NCBI GenBank assembly: GCA_030015575.1
Contig: CM057340.1
Coordinates: 755,415,632 to 755,479,631, forward strand
From: Agapanthus africanus
Lineage: Eukaryota; Streptophyta; Magnoliopsida; Asparagales; Amaryllidaceae
Direction: 5' to 3'
DNA: 64,000 nt
A program made the translations under genes and the position numbers. Positions 57,001 to 64,000 of the stretch are shown one piece after another. Within the stretch, counting starts at the first letter, position 1; each line of letters starts with the position of its first letter. The notes under the pieces were generated by a model that made no database searches, was not told the origin of the DNA, and saw nothing but the letters and a program-made list of their open reading frames with translations.

Positions 57001-57980
57001 AGTGTTCCTAGGATTGGGACAGTACACCCATTATGCTTATTGGATAGTCTTCTTCCAAACCATAGGCTGGTGCCGAACGGTAGGGAAGGAAGAAAACCAT
57101 TTGGCCTAAAAGGGTGTGCAGAAGGTAAAGACTAAAGACATATGAAGGGATTTGGAGAGGTGGCAAAGAACTATACGGTTACAGTCGTGAATCTGGAAGA
57201 GGCATTACTAGGAATACCAGAATACCCCATCGGAACATTTCAATGTTTCAGTTTCACTGTGTAATGTTAAAGGAAATCACCTGGGCTGTTTGCCGGTCGG
57301 CAAATATTTGGTTTTGAATATCCGCTGTTATGCACCAATTTCAAATTGATATATCTGTACGTCTATTTTCATAGAGTGAGATATACCTTTTTGAAATTAT
57401 GTCTACGAAATTTACCTATATCAGTGGATGGTTAGGTAAGGAGCATTGAACAGCGGTGTAATTCTTCTTAACCATAAGTACAGTTTTCAACCTACGACAC
57501 ACAGTGAATGAGTTATCAGACTCAAGGGACTTATACAGAGTATTGTATGTTGTCCAGGGTCCATCAGGACAGAGGGGTTGGTCCTCGTACTATATTCGGT
57601 TTACTTATGACTTCTCTGGTTTTTAGACAGGTGTTTCGTGGAAACACAGGGTCCGAATTTGGAGAAGTTATAGGTATTTGAATAGAGTAGAGAACCAGGA
57701 GTAGCAAGTATCGGGATTCTTCAAAGTGATCGAAGATATAGATACTTGTATATGGTATTCAGTTGATAGTAGTGATTAAGAGAAATTGCTTCTCTTTCAG
57801 GTTACTCATAATTGGAAGCATTCCTAAGTTGAGTAACGCTGATCGGCCTCCTTCCATTTAGTTGACATGCACTGGAGACAGCTGCATGTTTTGAATCTGG
57901 TTCAATTAAATCAGTGCCTCTGGTTCTATATTGGATATAGAACAGTTCATATCTTAACGATGTTAAGGTACGGGGAGTTG
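54016..57980 (+). other. Copia interior, 5' two thirds, non-coding with internal duplications
   Basis: Where gag, protease and integrase should lie, no open frame exceeds 185 codons and I find no motif. Internal duplications are visible: a ~90-bp block around atcccttcaccgggagtgac at 55425-55515 and 55565-55655; a phrase tgttggccaaagtcaagg three times (55802, 55893, 55979); and a ~260-bp block at 56431-56690 repeated, diverged, at 56833-57105. 54540-55080 is GC-richer with ggggtgcccaagttaccggg-like phrases. Confidence 0.6.
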
Positions 57981-57984
57981 TCCG

Positions 57985-59500
57985 GTTTATGATTAAAACC
58001 AGACACTGGACAACTCAAGGCACGTTTCTGTAATGGCTGTTTGTGGGTTGACTCAGGCTATGACGAGGGTTGATTTTCTACCATCTGGATGAACAATAAC
58101 GATATTGTTCTAGACTCGCCACAGTTTTATTAAAGATGGATTTTTTCAGAAAACAGTAGTGGGAGTATGGTAGAACTGGAAGTGATTCCAGAACCACAAA
58201 CGTTTACTGAAGATTTGATAAGGAACCTAAAGATTCAATCTGGATTGACATTCCATTGGCCACTCCGCAGATAAGGTGGGTAACTTCAGGCACCCGAGAG
58301 GCACTACGGTAGCCTCAAGGACGGTGACAGGGAAGTTCTTGTTTACCCACAACTGCCATTGCTGTTGTTCCAGGTTACGAGACCCGGCGGGAGGATGAGT
58401 ATAGCGTCGTTCTAAACCAGTTTTAGAAGTGTACGTCTATATGACTCTGCCAGAGGGTTGTCGTAGTCAGTGGGAGCAGCGGAAGCATTGGTGGACAGGT
58501 TGCTTATGTCTATTTATAGACTAGAGCAGATGTAGCGGAGATAGATCATCTATTTCTGACGTGACAGTCATGGGTTTGACTTCATCAGAATAGGGGATGG
58601 ATCAGTTGAGAAGGTAGTAGGGTGTGATATCCTGGTATTTGGATGATATACACAGAGTAGGAAAGGAAACTCCTACACTACGATCGGTTATACTTTGGTC
58701 GTCACACAGTTGTTTCTCCACAAAGGAAATGGATTTTATATCAGACATACTGGTTACTAGATCTATGGTCTTAGATCTAGATTTGGGTGGTTTCCCAATC
58801 AGGGTACTTGACAGCATTCTAAGAGTATTTAGGATGGACGACTACTGGCACGGTAGTGTACCTGCAGGTAATGGAGTCACCCTCTCCAAAGGTGTCTTAC
58901 AGACTAAAGGGGAGAGGGACGGGCATGATTGGCAGATCACTTGCTCAGGCAATTGAGTCAATCGTGAGATGTCAAGTACCACACCAGATGTTGTTCTTGC
59001 ACTAGATGCAATAAGTTGACATTAATCCAATCCTGGAGAAACAGTCGGAAGCAGTTTTAGAACATAAGTGGATGTTCTAGGGATATGATAACGACAGCCT
59101 CATTCAGGAGACAGTTATCATTCCGGGCTTCCAAGGTGACATGGACGACAAGGAGGTTGTCAGAGTTATAGTTTTTCCTTCTGATGAGGGGCAGTATTTT
59201 GGACAGGTGGTCCAAGGCAATACTGAGGGAGGCATGGCGCGCAGGATACTGATTAAGTTCAGTTGACGATACAGTCTAAGAAGTTTGGATTTGGAGTTCA
59301 TTTATGAGCTAGGTCCCATCAGACATCCAGACATATTCTGAGAAAGGTATTGCTCTTTTCGGGAGATGGCTTTCTCCGCGAACTTGAGATATAGAGAGAT
59401 ATAGAAAGAAACAACTAAGCGGATCCACTCACTGAGGCTATTCCTCGAACGCAATAGTTCCGCAAACGAGCTTTGTGAGACTGACTAGTAGAGGAGTTGG
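57985..59500 (+). pseudogene. pol: Decayed copia pol (RT and RNase H)
   Basis: Copia RT/RNase H is legible only in pieces. VYVYMTLPEG at about 58432-58461 is the YM.QPEG motif of copia RT, followed in other frames by SIYRLEQ. WYLDDI at about 58634-58651 is the YVDD box. FSTKEMDFISDILV, DSILRVFRMDD and GVTLSKG follow in the open frame to 58956. SNPGE (about 59029-59043) and ADPLTEAIPRTQ (about 59419-59454) are the C-terminal landmarks. Dozens of changes and many stops separate them. The order and distance to the 3' LTR fit a full-length copia pol that has decayed. Confidence 0.75.
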
Positions 59501-59558
59501 ATGTTCGGTATCACACGGGCTGTGAGTATGCGACATCGCAATAATTAGCCTTGAGTGC

Positions 59559-59569
59559 AAGTGGGAGAT
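59559..59569 (+). other. Polypurine tract of the copia element
   Basis: aagtgggagat lies directly before the 3' LTR; AGTGGGAGATTGTTGG is a common plant copia junction. It is intact despite the decay of pol. Confidence 0.9.
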
Positions 59570-61817
59570 TGTTGGAGATAGTGCCCTCAGAGTCAATTAT
59601 TGGATCACAGGTACGTGATTGCAATGATTGAGGGAGGACCTATCCCGGTAGGACAGTCTTACTCGAGATGATAGTATGCTATTTGGTTTACCTTTATCAT
59701 CGTGTACTGTTTTAAGTGACCTGACATGTCGCTATTACACGTTGATAGAGCCCCTAGGATTCTTGCTTGACCACCAGCAGTATGAGGGCGATCATATAAG
59801 TGGGAGCTGGGGGTCTATAAGCTTATCCTTAAAAGGTCCCTAGTCGTGGGAGTTTCGAGACTGGGCATCGATACTCCATTAGTAGACTAGTGTATACAGT
59901 CGAGACCCCGACGAGGGACGGTGGCCGGTCTCACAAGCCACTGGTGTCAGTTGGATCACCTAAGATGTATACAGGTGCTCATTGGGTTATGAGTACACCG
60001 GACAGGACTCGCCGGGAACATGCTAGTTGGTCATATACCAGACGTCAGATGACAGTTCCCTGGTGACATGTGTGCAGGTTAGTTCATCGACCTGGGGATC
60101 GTCATTTGTCTCGTGTGAGTTCCCACTGTACTTTGATTACTACCCTACCACGGCTCAAAGGAGTCGTGCAAACAGGTTTTAGTTGGGTACAGTCCCGAGC
60201 CACATGGAGGCAGTGAGCGTATCTTCAGGGGTTCGTCTCTCCCGGTATTGGGGGTGAGGTCGTGCTGTGTCTAGGAGAGCCATTACACAAAGTCCTTGGC
60301 CAAGGCAAGGAGATTTACTGGTAGGTATTCCAGTAGTATCTCAGGGTGTTCTGGGCTACACTCCGACACGACTTGTACCGCTTTTGGGGGTCTGACTTTT
60401 ACCAACCCCCTAGGCCCGCCATGCGATACTCATAGACGAACGGACCGGACTGTACGGATATTGTCACTGACAGGCTCAGTAGGGAGTCAGGCTGAGTTCG
60501 CTCACAGACGTCCCTTTTGGTCAATACCTCGTAGCCCGTTACGTATTGGCTTATACCTCTGACGTGCTAGTGGTTAAATCCACAACCAAGGTGTTGACGA
60601 GTCTTTAGAGTCCCTCACATTCTGTTACTCAGCTTTCGGGCGAAAGGTTGTAGAGGCCGTATGGAGATATGGCAAGGTCCGATCAGATACGTGCGGTATT
60701 GCACGGATCAGGATCGGACAGTTTGTACTATAGGCCGTATGGTTATATGGCAGGGTTCGATCAGATACGTGCGGTATTGCACGGATCAGGATCGGACGGA
60801 TATTACTAGCCGGTTTTGGTATAAGCCGGATCCTAGTATAGTACAGTGTAGATTTTGTCTCAATGCATTTGTATTTCGGTCGGAATACAAATGCGGGTGT
60901 GTATGCACAGTATCGGGGTTTTCCTGTAATTTATTACGGGACCAGTTTTCTGGAGTTGCCAGTTTGCTTTCCGTTTCGGCCAATTTCCATTGTTCCGTTC
61001 ATTGTCCGAAGATTGGTGGAGGAGGGCTTATTTGCATTGTTGCAAATAGGTATTTGTGGAGGGGGTATTTACTTATTGTTGTATCATGACATCTTTTCAT
61101 TGACCTTGACTTCTTGTTGTCATGATGGCATGATTTTTGGCTTATCATGGTTGTTGATGATGAGGTTGGTGGTTGGTGTTGGAGTGTTGGACTTTCCTTG
61201 CTATCATTTCTTTTGCATGGTAGCTTTCCTCTCTCTCTTTGGTATTAGTAGAGAATGGCTCCCTCTTTTGTCTCTCTCTCTTGACTCTCCATTCTCACCC
61301 TCCTCTCATGGCCGGCCACTTGTGAGGTGGTGGGGTTTTTCTTTTGGTTGTGAGAAAAATATCATTCTCATTCTTTTGCATGATACATTTTTTCCTCACC
61401 TCTCTCAAAGTTCTTTTTCCTCCACAAAAAGGCAACTCCACAATCCCAAAAAGAGACACAAGCTCACTACATATTCTACAACGAACCTTGGGCACGTCGA
61501 GTAGCCGGCTTCGTGCCCGAGTTGCCTCGGCATTGAGGTGGGAGCCCGTAAACGAAGAAGGCGATGTGGTGCACTTCCGGCGACGAGGAGGAGACGGGAC
61601 TTTTCCGCAGGAGATCGGGACCATGACGAGAAGACCGGAGGACTTGGATCGTCGGTATATCTCTAACCCATCTTCTAGTTAGCTTAGACTAGTTAATGGT
61701 TCGATCCGGGTTTTAGTGCGCGGTGGTGCCGGTTTGCTAAGTCCGCAAAATTTAAGTTATTCACCGCTTCCGCATTGGCCGTCGGATTGACGGCCGGGGC
61801 GCCGCCGTGCACTTACA
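59570..61817 (+). mobile_element. 3' LTR of the young copia element, 2248 bp
   Basis: Partner of 51754-54001, ending cttaca and followed by gttgt. Differences include cacgtcgc/catgtcgc, tcatggga/tcgtggga, cctggtag/cctcgtag and aatgtcatt/aatatcatt, scattered evenly. With commonly used plant substitution rates this would mean an insertion within roughly the last half million years, an estimate by eye only. Confidence 0.96.
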
Positions 61818-61822
61818 GTTGT

Positions 61823-62754
61823 TTATTGGATAATCCGATAGGGGATCAGCGGATTGACCAATTTCGGATAGAGGACCTCACCCAGATACGTTATGAGTTG
61901 TTCGAGAATGGATGAGTATTGAGTATTCCTCCGATGGTTAGGACGAGTTTCCGAGGATGTGTTCGGCTAGATATCTTCTACAGAGTGACGAAGATACCGA
62001 GTTCGTGATTTCGATTCCGTGTGAGAGATTCCGGATTGACTGTAGCCGAGGGCATTTGCAGTCGCAGATAGCATGATGTAACGTCGAAGTGGACGATAAT
62101 AAAGATGAGTGAAACAAGAGCTTCATGCGAGATGCTGACGAGCTGTTGTTACTCCCCGACAAGATTAGAGATCTGATATGTATACATAGGCGTTGGGATG
62201 CGGCCAGTTACCGAGGAAATGTTGTGCTGAAAATGCAGATGTCTAGAAAAAACGAGAAAAGATTATACAAGAGTACTAGCCTCCGTATAGTTCGGCATAG
62301 GCGAGATCGGAAGAGACCCTGAGCAAGTTCCTTCCAGGACACTGCTGCAATAAGATTTGCACCGAGGATCAGATATGTCACGTGTATTCAGAGGGCCAGA
62401 GGTTGACGCCAGTGACGTGCTGCTTTACGAGTGGTCGTGATAATTCGCCGAGAGATGACCGGAGAAGTGCCAGAGCGGAATCGTTTCCGTTAGCACACCT
62501 GACCGGGATGATGAGCCGATGGATTTCCAGATTTGTAATCCACAGAGAAATAAAGACCCAGAGGCAGATGACGCCAGACCGTGAGCAGGAGGCAAGCGGA
62601 TGTTCTTGCACTGCCATTTTTGGGCGCACCGACATTTTTTGACATTGTAGGAGGTGTACCTCAATGTCATTTGTTGCGATTTGCGTTTGTAATCCAAGTA
62701 TCATGCTTATATCGTTTGGATTTGAATTTTTATGATTTAGTTTCATGATATTGT
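61823..62754 (+). other. Continuation of the gypsy-type interior, no recognisable coding
   Basis: Resumes the sequence broken at 51748. Open frames are short (up to 129 codons, minus strand at 62378-62767) and show no known motif. Near 62594-62665 a tgcactgccattt and a nearby caatgtcatttg lead into the GTGCA-rich field. I cannot name it. Confidence 0.4.
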
Positions 62755-63800
62755 TTTCATGCACCATGGCTGTACCTACTGGGTATTTATATTTTGTGCA
62801 CAGTTATTGCACTTGAGATATGTTTTATACACCGTTGTGTTGGTTTATGATTTGTGCATATCTATTGCACTTGATATTGATTTTGTGCCTTGGCTGCACG
62901 TGTTTATGATTTCGTGGATTTCATACAGTTGCATTGACTTTGTGCATGTGGTATGCACTCGATTGATTTTGCACTCGGTATAGCTATATATGCTTGCAGT
63001 GCATTGATACGTGTTTTGTGCACGCGGTTGCACATATTTATGATTTTTATACACCTTGGTACACTCGGTGTTGCTTTTTATACGCATTTGAGTTATTGAT
63101 GAGTTTTCGTGCACTGGATGGACCGGATTTGTATTCATGCATTTGCCGCACCAGATTTATATTCCGTGCATTTGTTGCATTGGATTTATACTCCATGCCT
63201 TGGTTGCACCCGATTTATATATTTGAGCATTTTTTTCCCCAGACTTATGTTTTGTGCGCGTTGCACTTGACGTTCGTTTTTCATGCGCTTTACTGCACTG
63301 GGCATTGATTTGGACTTGACGCGCTTGGGTTGGATTTTTATGCATATTAGGCGCTTGATATTGGATTATGTGCGCATCGGATGCACTTGAGTGAGATTTT
63401 ACTCGTGCATGTTGGATGCACTTGACTTAGATTTTATTCGTGCATGTGGGATGCAGTTGATTTCGATTTCATTCGTTCATGACGGATGCACTTGATTTGG
63501 ATTTTCGTGCATGTTGGGCGCATGATATGAGATGTGATTTTTTGCACACTAGATGCACTCGATTGGGATTTTCGCTCGTGCATGTTAGTTGCACTGGATT
63601 AAGATTTTCGTGCACTCTAGATGCACTTGATATTGTTGTCGTGCACACCCGTTGCACTGGACAGATACTTTCGTGCACACCCGTTGCACTTAGTTTTGCT
63701 TTTGTGTATATTGTGGCACTTGTATTTGGATTTGATTTCCGTGCGCACCAGACGCACGTGATTGTTGGATACGCCTTTGGAGGCTGATTTTGTGCTTGGA
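62755..63800 (+). repeat. Degenerate repeat field of GTGCA / TGCAC dyads
   Basis: About 25-30 imperfect units of roughly 30-45 bp in the pattern ttttcgtgca-N(6-12)-tgcacttgattt, for example gtgcatgttggatgcacttg, tcgtgcacacccgttgcact and gtgcacgcggttgcacatat. In most units gtgca and tgcac flank a short variable segment and can pair. Frames on both strands are kept open by the repetition and encode nothing recognisable. Confidence 0.75.
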
Positions 63801-64000
63801 CGCTTGTTTTCATGATGGGCACTCTACTATGTAGTGACTGAACATGGCTGATATGAAGACAATACCTGAGTATTTCGCATGCATAAAAAGTTTACCAAGG
63901 GGTTTTCGAAAAGGAGCTATAGTCTCGCTATTTCTTATGTGTCTGCGAGCGACACGAACATTTACAAGGAAAAGCCTTTTGGGATATTTTACAAGGGCGG
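63801..64000. other. Unassigned end of the window
   Basis: Unique-looking sequence (from ggcactctactatgtagtga to tttacaagggcgg) with no open frame of note and no match to the other parts of the window. Confidence 0.5.

Overview
The window looks like a repeat-dense, probably heterochromatic stretch of a vascular plant genome, most likely an angiosperm. The evidence is plant-type Ty3/gypsy lineages (Tat with a second RNase H, Tekay/Del-like chromovirus), Ty1/copia, a Cassandra-type TRIM carrying 5S rRNA sequence, and initiator-Met tRNA primer binding sites. I found no convincing host protein-coding gene, tRNA or rRNA gene. Almost everything is LTR retrotransposon, nested several layers deep. 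The species cannot be told from the sequence.

Layout. 1-1871: edge of a chromovirus-like element (LTR end, PBS, leader) joined to an inverted piece of a related LTR. 1872-36914: one large, old Tat-type element (Tat1, + strand). Its parts are leader/gag (1872-2354, 5620-8167), protease to integrase (19215-25046), tandem repeats and a hairpin array (25159-27440), three antisense ORFs (27678-29889) and a 3' LTR (30644-36914). Three later insertions split it, each with a perfect 5-bp target duplication: a solo LTR (2355-5619, tcgac), a complete but disabled Tekay-like element on the minus strand (8168-19214, gatga), and a second solo LTR in the opposite orientation (31824-34901, acttg). 36915-40997 is a mosaic of LTR pieces, a degenerate gag and a complete Cassandra element (39307-40187, gtaag). 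40998 to about 46575 is the 3' part of a second Tat element (Tat2) in the opposite orientation, carrying the same antisense ORF pair. 46621-64000 is a gypsy-type LTR (4.2 kb, with a LINE fragment inside) plus its non-coding interior. A young copia element with 2248-bp LTRs (51754-61817, gttgt) interrupts that interior, and a degenerate GTGCA-rich repeat field closes the window.

How it fits together. Gag, protease, RT, RNase H and integrase of Tat1 and of the Tekay-like element are all broken by stops and frameshifts, so neither could move by itself now. Two things stand out. First, a pair of related antisense ORFs is conserved in two separate Tat copies, with a splice-acceptor-like site in front of one of them. 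Second, the Tat 3' region and LTR are largely built of short perfect palindromes and stem-loops. Their arms differ from one copy to the next while staying complementary, which is what selection on structure, or a dyad-generating mutation process, would leave. A hairpin tract in copia-type LTRs shows the same behaviour. The copia element is also odd: its LTRs differ by under about 1%, but its pol is wrecked, suggesting it was mobilised in trans after losing coding capacity.
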